From: Ruminococcus sp.
GTDB taxonomy: Bacteria > Bacillota > Clostridia > Oscillospirales > Acutalibacteraceae
DNA length: 64,000 nucleotides
Direction of reading: 5' to 3'
Assembly (NCBI GenBank): GCA_017473775.1
Contig: JAFUJH010000052.1
Location: 17,514-81,513, forward strand
Shown: positions 50,734-62,684 of the stretch, piece after piece
Numbering within the stretch: position 1 is the first letter of the stretch
Layout of the letters: every line of letters begins with the position of its first letter
The notes under the pieces: model-generated
What the model was told of the DNA's origin: nothing
Seen by the model: only the letters and a program-made list of their open reading frames with translations
Database searches by the model: none
Program-made: the position numbers and the translations under genes

Positions 50734-52389
50734 TCAGTTCAGAATTGCACCCTGTGCACCGCCTGAAACCATAGCGGCATAGCGTCTGAGGTAGCCTGAC
50801 AGGGGCTTTTGCTTGGGAACAAAGTTCTTCATACGCTCCGAAAGAACCGCCTCGTCCACTTTAAGCTCGATTGTATTCTCAGGGATGTTGATGCTGATAA
50901 TGTCGCCGTCTTCAACAACACCTATCATACCGCCTGATGCAGCCTCAGGAGTAACATGACCTACACAGGCACCTCTTGTTGCACCCGAGAATCTGCCGTC
51001 GGTGATAAGCGCAACGCTCTCTCCCAGACCCATTCCCATAATAGAGGAGGTGGGATTAAGCATTTCTCGCATACCGGGACCGCCCTTGGGACCTTCGTAG
51101 CGGATAACAACTATATCGCCTGCAACTATCTTGCCTGCATTGATTGCACTCTGAGCGTCCTCCTCTGAGTCGAACACCTTGGCAACGCCTTCAAAAACAA
51201 GCATCTTCTCTGATACAGCAGAACGCTTTACAACACTGCCCTGCGGTGCAAGGTTGCCCTTAAGCACAGCAATACCGCCTGTGGTGCTGTAGGGGTTATC
51301 TATGGGACGGATAACCTCGGGGTTGAGGTTTACACAGTCTTTTATATTTTCGCCGATAGTCTTACCTGTAACGGTCATACAATCTGTGTTGAGTAGCCCC
51401 TTCTTGTTCAGCTCGTTCATAACGGCATACACGCCGCCTGCCTCCTCAAGGTCCTCCATATATGTTCTGCCTGCAGGTGCAAGATGGCACAGGTTGGGGG
51501 TCTTTGCACTGATTTCGTTTGCAATATCTAAGTTAAGCTCCACACCGCATTCGTGAGCAATGGCAGGCAGATGAAGCATAGAGTTAGTGGAGCAGCCCAG
51601 TGCCATATCTACTGTGAGAGCATTCATCAAAGCTTTTTTTGTCATAATATCACGGGGACGGATATCCTTTCTGAGCATCTCCATAACCGCCATACCTGCA
51701 TGCTTTGCAAGCTCTATTCTGCGTGAGTATACAGCAGGAATTGTGCCGTTGCCTCTGAGTCCCATACCGAGAGCCTCTGTCAGACAGTTCATAGAGTTTG
51801 CAGTGTACATACCTGAGCAGGAGCCGCAGGTAGGACAGGTCTTACATTCATACTCAAGGAGCTTCTCCTCTGACAGCTTGCCGGCGCTGTAGGAGCCTAC
51901 TGCCTCAAACATACTGGACAGGCTGGTTTTTCTGCCGTCAACCTTACCTGCAAGCATAGGTCCGCCGCTTACAAACACGGTGGGCACATTAACCCTTGCC
52001 GCCGCCATCAGAAGTCCGGGAACATTCTTGTCACAGTTTGGCACCATTACAAGTCCGTCAAATCCGTGTGCAAGCGCCATAGCCTCAGTAGAGTCAGCAA
52101 TCAAATCACGGGTAACAAGGGAATACTTCATTCCTGTGTGACCCATTGCAATGCCGTCGCAGACTGCAATAGCAGGGAACACGATAGGTGTTCCGCCTGC
52201 CATTGCAACGCCCATTTTAACAGCATCTACAATTTTATCTATATTCATATGTCCCGGGACGATTTCGTTGTAGGAGCTTACAATACCGATGAGAGGTCTT
52301 GACTGCTCCTCTGTGGTAAGTCCCAGAGCGTGGAAAAGTGAACGATGGGGTGCATTCTGCACGCCGTTCACAACATTTTCCTTTGACAT
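50734..52389 (-). CDS. ilvD: Dihydroxy-acid dehydratase
   Basis: 551 residues from the ATG at 52389 (AAGGAG upstream; a GTG three codons earlier is less likely). It dehydrates 2,3-dihydroxy-isovalerate and -methylvalerate to the 2-oxo acids of Val, Leu and Ile. Fe-S ligands are seen in [12 protein letters not shown] and [19 protein letters not shown], the latter being the family signature; [12 protein letters not shown] and GRFSGATRG occur near the C-terminus. It follows ilvC in the operon. Confidence 0.95.
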   Translation of the reverse strand: MSKENVVNGVQNAPHRSLFHALGLTTEEQSRPLIGIVSSYNEIVPGHMNIDKIVDAVKMGVAMAGGTPIVFPAIAVCDGIAMGHTGMKYSLVTRDLIADSTEAMALAHGFDGLVMVPNCDKNVPGLLMAAARVNVPTVFVSGGPMLAGKVDGRKTSLSSMFEAVGSYSAGKLSEEKLLEYECKTCPTCGSCSGMYTANSMNCLTEALGMGLRGNGTIPAVYSRRIELAKHAGMAVMEMLRKDIRPRDIMTKKALMNALTVDMALGCSTNSMLHLPAIAHECGVELNLDIANEISAKTPNLCHLAPAGRTYMEDLEEAGGVYAVMNELNKKGLLNTDCMTVTGKTIGENIKDCVNLNPEVIRPIDNPYSTTGGIAVLKGNLAPQGSVVKRSAVSEKMLVFEGVAKVFDSEEDAQSAINAGKIVAGDIVVIRYEGPKGGPGMREMLNPTSSIMGMGLGESVALITDGRFSGATRGACVGHVTPEAASGGMIGVVEDGDIISINIPENTIELKVDEAVLSERMKNFVPKQKPLSGYLRRYAAMVSGGAQGAILN

Positions 52390-52404
52390 AAAATTCACTC
52401 CTTA

Positions 52405-53436
<1,032 letters not shown>

Positions 53437-53451
53437 CTAAAAAATAATATG

Positions 53452-53958
53452 TTAAAAGTTTATTGTCTGACGGATGGTTGTACTGCCCTTCTCTAAGGAC
53501 ACACTGCCTGTACGGCAGATTTCCAGAATAGTGTAGTCACGCATCAGGTTTATAAAATCATCAATCTTTCTTGAATCGTCTGTAAGACGCAATGTAATCG
53601 AGTCCTTTGAGTAATCAACAATTACTGCACCGAAGGCATCGGCGGCACTGCGGATTTCATCACGGGAGTCTGTGCTGTTCTCCATTTTAATGAGCAGAAG
53701 CTCACAGTTTATGGAATTGTCTGCGTTGAACTCCTTGATAGAGCAAACATCGGGGAGCTTGTAAAGCTGATTTATAAGTTGCTGCTTTGCTCCTTCTTCA
53801 CCGCTGAACACAACGGTAATTCGTGAATACTCACTGGTTTCTGTCTCGCTTACGGTCAGTGCACTGATATTGAACTGACGGCGTCTGAACATACTTGTAA
53901 CCCTGTTCAGCACACCGAACTGATTGCGTACAAGCACAGCCACGGTATATCTGTTCAT
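53452..53958 (-). CDS. ilvN: Acetolactate synthase small subunit
   Basis: 168 residues from the ATG at 53958 (AGGTGA upstream, one base after the ilvB stop). The N-terminal ACT domain (NRYTVAVLVRNQFGVLNRVTSMFRRRQFNI) mediates feedback control by valine, and a C-terminal regulatory domain follows. It associates with IlvB, encoded directly upstream. Confidence 0.93.
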   Translation of the reverse strand: MNRYTVAVLVRNQFGVLNRVTSMFRRRQFNISALTVSETETSEYSRITVVFSGEEGAKQQLINQLYKLPDVCSIKEFNADNSINCELLLIKMENSTDSRDEIRSAADAFGAVIVDYSKDSITLRLTDDSRKIDDFINLMRDYTILEICRTGSVSLEKGSTTIRQTINF

Positions 53959-53959
53959 A

Positions 53960-55627
53960 TCAGTCACCTACCTTTACAATTATATCGTCCATACTGCCGC
54001 CCGGAGGAAGCATAGGCAGAACAAACTCGTCCTTGTCGATAGCACAATCGATAACATAGGGACCTTCGTGCTCAAAAGCTGTTGCGAGGGCTTTGTCCAG
54101 CTCCTCTACTGTGGAAACAGCCTCGCCATCTGCACCAAACGCCCGAGCCAATGAGGCAAAATCGGTTTTTCGATTGAGCACGGTGTTGGAATAGTGCTTA
54201 TCAAAAAACAAGGTCTGCCACTGTCGTACCATACCCAGAACACCGTTGTTCATTATGAGGATGACAACGGGAATGTTATATGTAACAGCGGTAGCCAGCT
54301 CCTGCAGGCACATACCGAAGCTTCCGTCACCTGTGACGAGAACACTCCTCTCCTTTGTACCGAACGCCGCACCTAAGGATGCACCCATACCGAATCCCAT
54401 TGTACCCAAGCCGCCGCTTGTAACAAAGCGTCTGGGAGTTTTAAAGGACAGGTTCTGTGCTGACCACATCTGATGCTGACCTACATCGGTACATACAGCA
54501 GTGTTACTGCCTAAGTGCTTATTAAGAGTCAGGATAGCTCTGCGGGGAGTAAGGCTCTCGCGGTTGTCAAGGAAGTCAACCTCCTCCTGTCTGAGAGCTT
54601 CTATTTTCTTGCTCCACTGAGGCTTTTTGCTTTCAGCAATTTTGGGCAGAAGCTTCTGAAGTGTCAGCTTCACATCGCCTCTGAGTCCGCACACAGCATT
54701 GACTGTCTTTGACAGCTCTGAGCCGTCTACATCTATATGGATAATCTTCGCACCTGTTGCAAACTTTGCACGGTTGCCTGTTACACGGTCATTGAATCGT
54801 ACACCCAGTGAAAGAATAAGGTCTGCGTTGTGCATTGCCATGGAGGAGGCATAGTGTCCGTGCATACCCTGCATACCAAGGAATCTGGGATGGTCAGTGG
54901 GGATACCCGAGAGTCCCATAAGACTGCAACCTATGGGAGCATCAATTTTGTCTGCAAGGCTGAGCATCTCCTCCTGAGCATTTGCAGTAATCATACCGCC
55001 GCCGAAGTAGATGAAAGGTCTTTCGCTGGCATTTATATAATGCGCCGCCTCATCAATGCGGATATCCTTAGCCGCGTAAGACTCCTCTGCCTTTGCCGCA
55101 GGCTGAGGCTCGTATTCGCAGGTTGCAATCTGGATGTCCTTGGGAACATCAATGAGTACAGGGCCGGGTCTGCCGGACTTTGCAAGGGTGAAGGCATTGC
55201 GGATTGTGTCAGCCAGCTCCTCCACCGAGCCTACAAAGTAGTTGTGTTTTGTAATTGGCAGGGTAACACCTGTGATGTCAATCTCCTGAAAGCTGTCGGA
55301 GCCAATCTGTGTTGTGGGAACATTGCCGCAGATTGCAACCACAGGAATTGAATCAAGGTACGCGGTTGCAATTCCTGTGACAAGGTTGGTAGCACCGGGA
55401 CCTGAGGTGGAAATCACAACACCCACCTTACCCGTAGTGCGTGCGTAACCGTCGGCGGCGTGAGCCGCGCCCTGCTCATGTGCTGTCAGGATATGGTTTA
55501 TTTCGTCCTGATATTTATAAAGGCTGTCATATACATTCAGAATCTGTCCTCCGGGATAACCGAAAACAGTATCACAGCCTTGTTCAATTAAGGTTCTTAC
55601 AAGTATATCTGCACCTGTAAGCTTCAT
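53960..55627 (-). CDS. ilvB: Acetolactate synthase large subunit
   Basis: 555 residues. A thiamine-diphosphate enzyme joining two pyruvates, or pyruvate and 2-oxobutyrate. It has the catalytic Glu region LTAHEQGAAHAADGYAR, GYPGGQIL, a FAD-binding middle domain and the ThDP motif GDGSFGMCLQEL...NNGVLGM. It is preceded by leuB and followed by ilvN at a one-base gap. Confidence 0.96.
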   Translation of the reverse strand: MKLTGADILVRTLIEQGCDTVFGYPGGQILNVYDSLYKYQDEINHILTAHEQGAAHAADGYARTTGKVGVVISTSGPGATNLVTGIATAYLDSIPVVAICGNVPTTQIGSDSFQEIDITGVTLPITKHNYFVGSVEELADTIRNAFTLAKSGRPGPVLIDVPKDIQIATCEYEPQPAAKAEESYAAKDIRIDEAAHYINASERPFIYFGGGMITANAQEEMLSLADKIDAPIGCSLMGLSGIPTDHPRFLGMQGMHGHYASSMAMHNADLILSLGVRFNDRVTGNRAKFATGAKIIHIDVDGSELSKTVNAVCGLRGDVKLTLQKLLPKIAESKKPQWSKKIEALRQEEVDFLDNRESLTPRRAILTLNKHLGSNTAVCTDVGQHQMWSAQNLSFKTPRRFVTSGGLGTMGFGMGASLGAAFGTKERSVLVTGDGSFGMCLQELATAVTYNIPVVILIMNNGVLGMVRQWQTLFFDKHYSNTVLNRKTDFASLARAFGADGEAVSTVEELDKALATAFEHEGPYVIDCAIDKDEFVLPMLPPGGSMDDIIVKVGD

Positions 55628-55631
55628 ACAA

Positions 55632-56711
55632 TCACTCCTTTATAAGGCACTCCAGAATTATATCTCCGCACTTGCTGCAGCCCACCTGAGTCATACCTTC
55701 GCTCATAATATCGGCTGTACGGTAGCCCTTGTCAAGATAAGCTGAAACTGCATTTTCGATAGCGTCTGCTTCATCAGCCATATCAAAGCTGAAGCGGAGC
55801 ATCATAGCCGCAGAGAGAATAGTGCCGATGGGATTTGCCACATCCTTGCCTGCAATATCAGGTGCAGAGCCGTGGATTGGCTCGTACAGTCCGCAGGTAG
55901 TAGCACCGAGACTTGACGAGGGAATCATACCGATAGAGCCTGTAATCATTGATGCCTCGTCAGAGAGGATGTCACCAAACATATTCTCGGTAACAACCAC
56001 ATCAAACTGTGCAGGATTCTTCACAATCTGCATTGCACAGTTATCAACCAGCATATCAGAAAGCTCTACATCGGGGTATTCCGAAGCCAACTTGTGCATT
56101 ACCTTCTTCCACAGACGGCTTGAGTCAAGCACATTGCTCTTTTCTACAGAGCAGAGACGCTTGCCTCTTTTGCGTGCGGTTTCAAAGCCGATTCTGCCGA
56201 TACGCTCAATTTCCTCTGTGTTATATGTGAGTATATCTGTTGCTGTGGGTTTGCCGTCAATATCCTCGGTCTTATGCTCGCCGAAGTAGATTCCGCCGAT
56301 AAGCTCGCGGACAATTATAAAGTCGATACCTTGGTCAACGATTGATTTCTTCAAGGGAGAAGCGTCTGCTAGCTGTGGCCAGATTTTTGCAGGGCGGTTG
56401 TTGGAGTAAACTCCCATACCTGCTCTGAGTCGAAGCAAGCCCTTCTCAGGTCGCATATGACCCGGTACATCGTTCCATTTGTCTCCGCCTACTGCACCTA
56501 AGAGTACGCTGTCGGAATCGGTACACTTTTTAAGTTCTGACTCAGGCAGAGGGTCGCCGTATTTATCAATAGCACAGCCGCCCATATCAACATCTGTGTA
56601 GTTGAAGGTATGACCGTAAAGCTCAGCAATCTTATCGAGAACTCGGATTGCTTGGTTTACTATCTCGGGGCCGATACCGTCACCGCGGATAACTGCGATA
56701 TTCTTAACCAT
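55632..56711 (-). CDS. leuB: 3-isopropylmalate dehydrogenase
   Basis: 359 residues. It has an N-terminal [13 protein letters not shown] and the substrate-binding [17 protein letters not shown] with the Arg residues for isopropylmalate. A metal site occurs in [14 protein letters not shown] and [14 protein letters not shown], and the NAD site in [18 protein letters not shown]. The third step of leucine synthesis. It overlaps leuD by eight bases. Confidence 0.96.
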   Translation of the reverse strand: MVKNIAVIRGDGIGPEIVNQAIRVLDKIAELYGHTFNYTDVDMGGCAIDKYGDPLPESELKKCTDSDSVLLGAVGGDKWNDVPGHMRPEKGLLRLRAGMGVYSNNRPAKIWPQLADASPLKKSIVDQGIDFIIVRELIGGIYFGEHKTEDIDGKPTATDILTYNTEEIERIGRIGFETARKRGKRLCSVEKSNVLDSSRLWKKVMHKLASEYPDVELSDMLVDNCAMQIVKNPAQFDVVVTENMFGDILSDEASMITGSIGMIPSSSLGATTCGLYEPIHGSAPDIAGKDVANPIGTILSAAMMLRFSFDMADEADAIENAVSAYLDKGYRTADIMSEGMTQVGCSKCGDIILECLIKE

Positions 56712-57204
56712 TATTTTCGCCTTCTTTCAGGGATTTGAGGAGTCCGCCGCTTCTGATAATATTCTGGATAAACTCGGGAAAGGGCTGAGCCTTGTACTCC
56801 TTGCCTGTAGTAATGTCTGTGATGATACCTGTATCAAAGTCAACCTTGACCTCGTCGTCGGCACTGATTTCCTCTGCAGCCTGCTCACATTCCAGAATAG
56901 GCAGACCGATATTGATAGCATTGCGATAGAAAATTCGTGCAAAGCTCTTTGCAATAACACAGCCGGTGCCGCAGGTCTTGATAACCAGAGGAGCGTGCTC
57001 ACGGGAGGAGCCGCAACCAAAGTTCCATCCTGCAACCATCACATCGCCTGTCTGCACCTTCTTCACAAATTCTGTGTCGATATCCTCCATACAGTGGAGA
57101 GCAAGTTCCTGTGCATCAGGAGTGTTCAGGTAACGGGCAGGAATGATAACATCGGTATCAACATTATCGGGATATTTGAAAACTTTGCCTTGTGTGTTCA
57201 TCAT
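56704..57204 (-). CDS. leuD: 3-isopropylmalate dehydratase small subunit
   Basis: 166 residues with the swivel-domain signature [11 protein letters not shown] and the typical start [18 protein letters not shown]. It forms the isomerase with LeuC, encoded upstream, whose stop overlaps its start by one base. Confidence 0.95.
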   Translation of the reverse strand: MMNTQGKVFKYPDNVDTDVIIPARYLNTPDAQELALHCMEDIDTEFVKKVQTGDVMVAGWNFGCGSSREHAPLVIKTCGTGCVIAKSFARIFYRNAINIGLPILECEQAAEEISADDEVKVDFDTGIITDITTGKEYKAQPFPEFIQNIIRSGGLLKSLKEGENNG

Positions 57205-58463
57205 TACGCCTCCTTGTATTCAGTGATATAACCTGTCAGCGCACTTGCGGCGGCAGTGTGGGGAGAAGCAAGGTAAACCTCGCTGTCAATGTGACCCATT
57301 CTGCCTACAAAGTTACGGTTAGTAGTAGCAATGCAACGCTCACCTGCGGCAAGGATACCCATATATCCGCCAAGGCAAGGACCGCAGGTAGGAGTAGAAA
57401 CAACAGCACCTGCATCAATGAATGCGGTGTAATAGCCTCGCTCTACACAATCCCTTAAAATCTGCATTGTGCCGGGGATAATAATACAACGGATGCCGTC
57501 GGCAATCTTCTTGCCCTTTAAAATGTTATAAGCGGCTTCCATATCTTCCATTCTGCCGTTTGTGCAGGAGCCGATTACCACCTGATCAATTTTGATATGG
57601 TGAAGCTGTGATGCAGGATGTGTATTCTCAGGAAGATGAGGACAGGCAACTGTGGGAACAATTGCACTTAAATCTATATCAATTACCTTCTCGTATTCTG
57701 CGTCCTCATCAGCCTCGTACACTACGGGTGTACGCTCGCTTCTGCCCTGAAGATACTCCATTGTAACCTCATCAACGGGGAAGATTCCGTTCTTAGCACC
57801 TGCCTCGATTGCCATATTACATATACAAAGACGGTCGTCCATAGACAGGTTTTTTACACCTTCGCCTGTGAATTCCATACTCTTGTACAGAGCACCGTCA
57901 ACGCCAATCATACCGATGATGGTGAGGATGACATCCTTTCCGCTTGTATTCTCTGCAAGCTTACCTGTCAGATTAAATTTAATAGCAGAGGGCACCTTGA
58001 ACCAAGCCATACCTGTTGCCATACCTGCCGCCATATCTGTAGAGCCTACACCTGTAGAGAAGGCACCCAGTGCACCATAGGTACAGGTGTGGCTGTCTGC
58101 ACCGATGATGCAGTCGCCTGCAGTGACAACACCCTGCTCAGGAAGCAGTGCGTGCTCAATACCCATTTTGCCAACATCGTAAAAATGACTTACGCAGTGT
58201 GAGCAGGCAAACTCACGGCAGGTCTTAGACTGCTCAGCCGCCTTGATATCCTTATTGGGAACAAAGTGGTCAAGGACGATTGCCACCTTATCCTTGTCAA
58301 ATACATTTGTAAATCCTGCTTTTTTGAACTCGTTTACTGCCACAGGGGTAGTGATATCGTTGCCGAGGACTATATCAAGCTTTGCGCTTATGAGCTGTCC
58401 TGCCACTACATTATCAAGTCCTGCGTGAGCCGCAAGGATTTTCTGTGTCATTGTCATGCCCAT
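57204..58463 (-). CDS. leuC: 3-isopropylmalate dehydratase large subunit
   Basis: 419 residues, the length of the bacterial/archaeal LeuC type that pairs with a separate short LeuD. It has the aconitase-fold signatures [31 protein letters not shown] and [12 protein letters not shown], the last two holding [4Fe-4S] ligands. GGGAGG precedes the ATG. It lies one base downstream of leuA. Confidence 0.95.
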   Translation of the reverse strand: MGMTMTQKILAAHAGLDNVVAGQLISAKLDIVLGNDITTPVAVNEFKKAGFTNVFDKDKVAIVLDHFVPNKDIKAAEQSKTCREFACSHCVSHFYDVGKMGIEHALLPEQGVVTAGDCIIGADSHTCTYGALGAFSTGVGSTDMAAGMATGMAWFKVPSAIKFNLTGKLAENTSGKDVILTIIGMIGVDGALYKSMEFTGEGVKNLSMDDRLCICNMAIEAGAKNGIFPVDEVTMEYLQGRSERTPVVYEADEDAEYEKVIDIDLSAIVPTVACPHLPENTHPASQLHHIKIDQVVIGSCTNGRMEDMEAAYNILKGKKIADGIRCIIIPGTMQILRDCVERGYYTAFIDAGAVVSTPTCGPCLGGYMGILAAGERCIATTNRNFVGRMGHIDSEVYLASPHTAAASALTGYITEYKEA

Positions 58464-58464
58464 T

Positions 58465-60138
58465 TTATTTACCTCCCTTGGTCATATTGTGGAAAGCACT
58501 GAGGAGTGCTCTGGTACTTGCCTTGATAACATCGGTGCTACTTCCTGCACCCCAGAACATCTCGCCATTTTCACGCTCAAGTCCTATGTAGGATACAGCC
58601 ACGCTTCGGGAGCCCTCCCCCTGCATACTGTGCTGTGTGAACACCTGCAGAGTGTACTGCTCGCCTGTATATGCCTTGAGTGCATTGTTGATAGCACTCA
58701 GTGAGCCGTTGCCCTCTGCAGAAAGCTCGGTCTCTGCTCCGTCCTTCTTGAATGTAATGTCAATTTTGAAGGTGTCATTTTCACACTCAAAATCGTAGTC
58801 GGTAACACTGATTGCACCGGGGATGTTGAGATAATTTTCGCAGAAGATGTTCAGTATCTCGTCGGGCTTCAGCTCTCTGTGCTCGTGGTCGGATATATCC
58901 TTGCACATATAGCTGAAGTGCTCTCTCATCTTTGCAGGCAGGTTATAGCCGAAGGTCTGCTCCAGCAGATAGCCGATACCGCCCTTGCCCGACTGGGAGT
59001 TGACACGAATAACATCAGCGTCATATGTTCTGCCGATATCCTTGGGGTCAATGGGAATGTAGGGAACATTCCACTGGTGAAGCCCCATTTTGCTTCTGTA
59101 TTTCATACCCTTTGCAATAGCATCCTGATGTGAGCCTGAGAAAGCGGCAAACACCAGTGCACCTGCATAGGGAGCACGCTCATACACATGCATACGGGTG
59201 CAACGCTCGTACTTCTCCACCAGAGCATTCATATCAGAAAGGTCAAGTCCGGGGTCAACACCATGGGAGTACATATTCATTGCAAGGGTGATTATGTCAA
59301 CATTACCTGTTCTCTCGCCGTTGCCGAAGAGTGTACCCTCCACTCTGTCTGCACCTGCAAGCAGTGCAAGCTCTGTATCTGCAACGCCTGTACCTCTGTC
59401 GTTATGAGGATGGAGAGAGAGGGTCACAAACTCTCTGTACTTTAAGTTTTCACTCATATACTCTACCTGTGAGGCGTAGACATGAGGCAGGCTCATCTCT
59501 ACTGTTACAGGCAGGTTTATTATTACATTATTATCTGCTGAAGGCTCCAGCACATCAAGCACTGCGTTACAAACTTCCAATGCATATTCAGGCTCTGTGC
59601 CTGTGAAGGACTCGGGAGAATACTCAAAGCGGAAGTTACCCTCGTACTCGGCGGCAAGCTTCTTGACAAGCTTTGCACCGTCTACGGCAATCTTCTTGAT
59701 TTCTTCCTTGGACTTTTTGAACACCTGCTCACGCTGCGCAACGCTGACGGAATTGTATAAGTGGATAATTGCACTGGGAGCACCCTTGCAAGCATCAAAG
59801 GTCTTGCGGATGATATGCTCGCGGCACTGGGTGAGCACCTGTACAGTTACATCCTCGGGAATCATATGGTTGTCAATAAGTGTACGGAGGAATTCATACT
59901 CGGTTTCAGAAGCCGCAGGGAATCCAACCTCGATTTCCTTGAAGCCTACTTCAAGGAGCATTTTGTAATATTCAAGCTTTTCCTCTAAACTCATAGGGAT
60001 AACCAGACTCTGGTTACCGTCACGCATATCAACAGAGCACCAAACAGGGGGCTTCTCGATATGGTCTTTTTCTACCCATTTATTATACTTTTTATCTACG
60101 GGGAAGTATCCCACTCGGTATTTACTTGAATCCATCAT
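58465..60138 (-). CDS. leuA: 2-isopropylmalate synthase
   Basis: About 557 residues from the ATG at 60138 (AAAGGAG eight bases upstream; ATGs two codons earlier and one codon later are alternatives). The catalytic HMGL-like barrel has [13 protein letters not shown] with the metal Asp, and [13 protein letters not shown] with the metal His pair. A C-terminal regulatory LeuA dimer domain gives leucine feedback. The length and the [14 protein letters not shown] start match the long LeuA type 2 form. It commits 2-oxoisovalerate to leucine. Confidence 0.95.
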   Translation of the reverse strand: MMDSSKYRVGYFPVDKKYNKWVEKDHIEKPPVWCSVDMRDGNQSLVIPMSLEEKLEYYKMLLEVGFKEIEVGFPAASETEYEFLRTLIDNHMIPEDVTVQVLTQCREHIIRKTFDACKGAPSAIIHLYNSVSVAQREQVFKKSKEEIKKIAVDGAKLVKKLAAEYEGNFRFEYSPESFTGTEPEYALEVCNAVLDVLEPSADNNVIINLPVTVEMSLPHVYASQVEYMSENLKYREFVTLSLHPHNDRGTGVADTELALLAGADRVEGTLFGNGERTGNVDIITLAMNMYSHGVDPGLDLSDMNALVEKYERCTRMHVYERAPYAGALVFAAFSGSHQDAIAKGMKYRSKMGLHQWNVPYIPIDPKDIGRTYDADVIRVNSQSGKGGIGYLLEQTFGYNLPAKMREHFSYMCKDISDHEHRELKPDEILNIFCENYLNIPGAISVTDYDFECENDTFKIDITFKKDGAETELSAEGNGSLSAINNALKAYTGEQYTLQVFTQHSMQGEGSRSVAVSYIGLERENGEMFWGAGSSTDVIKASTRALLSAFHNMTKGGK

Positions 60139-60143
60139 AATCA

Positions 60144-60521
60144 TTACTCCTTTTCTGCTATGACCTCGACCTCAACCAAGGCACCCTTGGGCAGGTCCTT
60201 AACTGCCACACAGGAACGGGCAGGCTTATTGGTAAAATACTGTGCATATACTTCGTTAAAAGCTGCGAAATCTGCAATATCGCTTAAAAAGCAAACTGTC
60301 TTGACCGCCTTTGTCAGGGAGCTTCCTGCGGCAGTCAGCACTGCGTCTAAGTTTTTGCATACTCTGTGAGTCTGCTCGGCTATTGTCTCTCCCTCAAGCT
60401 CTGCTGTCTCGGGATTCAGGGGAATCTGTCCTGATGTGAATACAAGGTTGCCTGTTACCACTGCCTGTGAGTAAGGGCCGATTGCCTGGGGTGCTTTATC
60501 TGTTGTTACTTTTGTGCTCAT
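60144..60521 (-). CDS. ridA: RidA enamine/imine deaminase
   Basis: 125 residues from the ATG at 60521 (GGAG with suitable spacing; the earlier in-frame ATG lies before it). It has the YjgF/RidA signature (QAIGPYSQAVVTGNLVFTSGQIPLNPET, and AVKDLPKGALVEVEVIA with the catalytic Arg in ARSCVAV). It hydrolyses the 2-aminoacrylate/aminocrotonate released by IlvA, encoded one base upstream, so the pairing is functional. Confidence 0.93.
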   Translation of the reverse strand: MSTKVTTDKAPQAIGPYSQAVVTGNLVFTSGQIPLNPETAELEGETIAEQTHRVCKNLDAVLTAAGSSLTKAVKTVCFLSDIADFAAFNEVYAQYFTNKPARSCVAVKDLPKGALVEVEVIAEKE

Positions 60522-60540
60522 ATCTTTGACTCCTTTCATA

Positions 60541-61731
60541 TCAGACCAGCTTGAAGCCCTGGTCCCGTAAGGCTTTTGTTATCATATTTACATGGTCATA
60601 ATCTCTTGTTTCCATTTCTATTCTCAGGAAACATCCGTTTACGCTTTCGGTGTTGCCCTTTTCGTAATGAACACCTGTTACATTGCCGCCTAAGTCGGCA
60701 ATAATACGGGAGATGTCCTTCAGCTGGCCGGGCTTATCGATAAGCTCAATGAGCAGGCTTGAGGAGCGTCCTGAGTTAAGGAGTCCTCGGTCGATAACAC
60801 GGGACAGGCTTGTAACATCAATGTTGCCGCCTGATACAATAGCAACCACACGCTTGCCCTGTAAATCAAACTTGTTGAACATTACAGCCGCTACCGCTGC
60901 GGCACCTGCACCCTCTGCAATCATCTTCTGCTTCTCTATAAGAGCAAGGATTGCTGATGCAACCTCGTCGTCGCTGACAAGGGCTATCTCGTCCACATAT
61001 TCTTTGACAAACTGGTAGGTGTTTTCTCCCGGCTGCTTAACGGCAATGCCATCTGCGATAGTGGACACAGAGTCAAGGCACTGAATACTGCCATCCTTGA
61101 CAGAGTTGTACATACTTGGAGCACCTGCCATCTGGACTCCATACACCTTGACGGAGGGTCTTATCTGCTTGGCGGTATATGCAATGCCCGAGATAAGTCC
61201 GCCTCCTCCTACAGGAACAACAATGGCATCGATATCATCAAGCTCACCTAAAACCTCAAGGGCGATTGTACCCTGACCTGCAATGACATTTTCATCATCA
61301 AAGGGATGTACAAAGGTATAGCCCTCTTTATCCTTTAACTCAAGTGCCTTCTGATATGCATCGTCATAGCATCCTTCCACCAGACAAACCTGTGCACCGT
61401 AACCCTTGGTAGCCTCGACCTTGGATATGGGAGCGGAGTCAGGCAAACATATGAGGGAGCTGATTCCGTTCTTGGTTGCGGCAAGCGCTACGCCCTGAGC
61501 GTGGTTGCCTGCTGAGCAGGCGATAACTCCCCTTGCCTTTTCCTCGTCAGAAAGCATTGCGATTTTGTAAGCAGAGCCACGCACCTTAAAGGAGCCTGTA
61601 ATCTGTAGATTTTCGGGCTTCAGATACAGCTCGCACTGAGGAGCAATGCCGTATGCCCTGACCACATTAGTCTCTCTGATGATATTCTTCAGCACTGTCT
61701 GTGCGTTAAAAACTTTATCAAGGGATAGCAT
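60541..61731 (-). CDS. ilvA: Threonine ammonia-lyase (deaminase)
   Basis: 396 residues. The PLP lysine is in ITGSFKVRGSAYK (about 50), the glycine-rich loop is VPVGGGGLISG, and a single ACT domain forms the C-terminus (LLIELIDKPGQLKDISRIIADLGGNV). The length resembles the one-ACT clostridial IlvA/TdcB type. It supplies 2-oxobutyrate for isoleucine and heads the ilv-leu operon behind a tandem T-box leader, with ridA next. Confidence 0.93.
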   Translation of the reverse strand: MLSLDKVFNAQTVLKNIIRETNVVRAYGIAPQCELYLKPENLQITGSFKVRGSAYKIAMLSDEEKARGVIACSAGNHAQGVALAATKNGISSLICLPDSAPISKVEATKGYGAQVCLVEGCYDDAYQKALELKDKEGYTFVHPFDDENVIAGQGTIALEVLGELDDIDAIVVPVGGGGLISGIAYTAKQIRPSVKVYGVQMAGAPSMYNSVKDGSIQCLDSVSTIADGIAVKQPGENTYQFVKEYVDEIALVSDDEVASAILALIEKQKMIAEGAGAAAVAAVMFNKFDLQGKRVVAIVSGGNIDVTSLSRVIDRGLLNSGRSSSLLIELIDKPGQLKDISRIIADLGGNVTGVHYEKGNTESVNGCFLRIEMETRDYDHVNMITKALRDQGFKLV

Positions 61732-61785
61732 ATTTATTCCGCCTTTCTTACTTATAAGTTTATGCGTAGGTATTCGCTTTAAGGC

Positions 61786-62029
61786 AAAATAAAAACCGCC
61801 TCAAAGCTTTTGCTTTGAGACGGGTGAAATCGAAATTATACACTCGCGGTACCACTCAAATTGCAGATATAAGAATCTGCCACCTCTTCGAAGTCTGACA
61901 ACTTCTATGCACTGACGCAGCATACACGGGAAACGCCTACTGGGTGTTTGAACCTTTGGGGCTTCCGGCTCAGAAGGGATAGGAAAATCCACAGTCATTT
62001 ATCGGGTTCGCACCATCCCCGACTCTCTG
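61786..62029 (-). promoter_or_regulatory. T-box leader unit 2, Ile specifier (AUC)
   Basis: Promoter-distal unit of the tandem leader. AGAGAG start near 62022-62028; specifier AUC at 61978-61980 in the context CCU-AUC-CCUUC; antiterminator box GUGGUACCGCGAGUG at about 61841-61855; terminator CCGUCUCAAAGC-AAAA-GCUUUGAGGCGG followed by TTTTTATTTT at 61786-61823. It is complete and should sense tRNA-Ile. Confidence 0.88.
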
Positions 62030-62210
62030 AAAAAATCGTTGCAGCTTCCGTCTTCGTCGACGCCTTTATAGTTCGAAGTCGAACAACTCCTATGCACTGA
62101 CGCAGCATACTCGGGACACCCTACTCACCTATGCTTCAGGTCTCCGGCTCGGAAGGGAGAGGACAAGACTTTTTCATACCGATTTGCACCGACCATCGGC
62201 TCTCTGAGAT
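62030..62210 (-). promoter_or_regulatory. T-box leader unit 1, Leu specifier (CUC), no canonical antiterminator
   Basis: Promoter-proximal unit. Stem I is closely similar to unit 2 (shared GUAUGCUGCGUCAGUGCAUAG stretch and GAGCCGGA), with the specifier CUC at 62157-62159 in the matching context CCU-CUC-CCUUC. Where unit 2 has UGGUACCGCG, unit 1 instead has a hairpin (GUUGU/GCAAC and CUUCG/CGAAG arms) followed by GAUUUUUUC. It can bind tRNA-Leu anticodons in principle, but how binding prevents termination is unclear. Confidence 0.7.
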
Positions 62211-62271
62211 GTTTTATCACCTTGACCATTCTTCGTCACAGCTTTTAGTATATTAAATTTTTATGAAAAGA

Positions 62272-62300
62272 ATATTATCACTATGTCCCCTGATTGTCAA
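62272..62300 (-). promoter_or_regulatory. Promoter of ilv-leu operon
   Basis: TTGACA (62295-62300), a 17-base spacer and TAATAT (62272-62277) on the minus strand, about 60 bases upstream of the first T-box unit. Confidence 0.85.
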
Positions 62301-62627
62301 TAGCTTTTTCATATTTTTTTGAATTTTTCATATTTTCTGTATACACATACCCTTAGTATTTTAGCAATGTTTTCTATATTAACAAAGCTGACACCTCTCG
62401 GAAAGTGATGCCGGTATGTTGCTTAAATATCATTATTCCTACAATAACAGGTGTTTTGTACTGTTCTCACGCTTATTAAAACACAGATTTTATCTGCAGT
62501 TTACATCAGGGTATACACATTTTCAGTGTAGCATACAGCACACTCATATTCAAAAAAATCAAGCAAAAAGCAAGTGGTTTTCGGGCTTACGGGCTATTCC
62601 GCTGCTGTGTCGCCAAGGTGAGTCTGC
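62301..62627. other. Gene-free spacer upstream of ilv-leu operon
   Basis: AT-rich sequence between the ilv-leu promoter and the rluA terminator. A 71-codon plus-strand frame lies here but has no ribosome binding site or recognisable sequence. I see no further structure. Confidence 0.5.
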
Positions 62628-62665
62628 ATAAAAGCACCTGAAGCGATAAACACACCGCTTCAGGC
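62628..62665 (-). terminator. Terminator of RluA-family gene
   Basis: CCTGAAGCG...CGCTTCAGG arms are followed on the minus strand by TGCTTTTATG, about 20 bases after the stop. Confidence 0.75.
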
Positions 62666-62684
62666 GTTAATTGTGACTAATCAA

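Noticed and set aside
62416-62631. 71-codon plus-strand frame upstream of the ilv-leu operon
   Set aside because: No ribosome binding site, no promoter and low-complexity composition.
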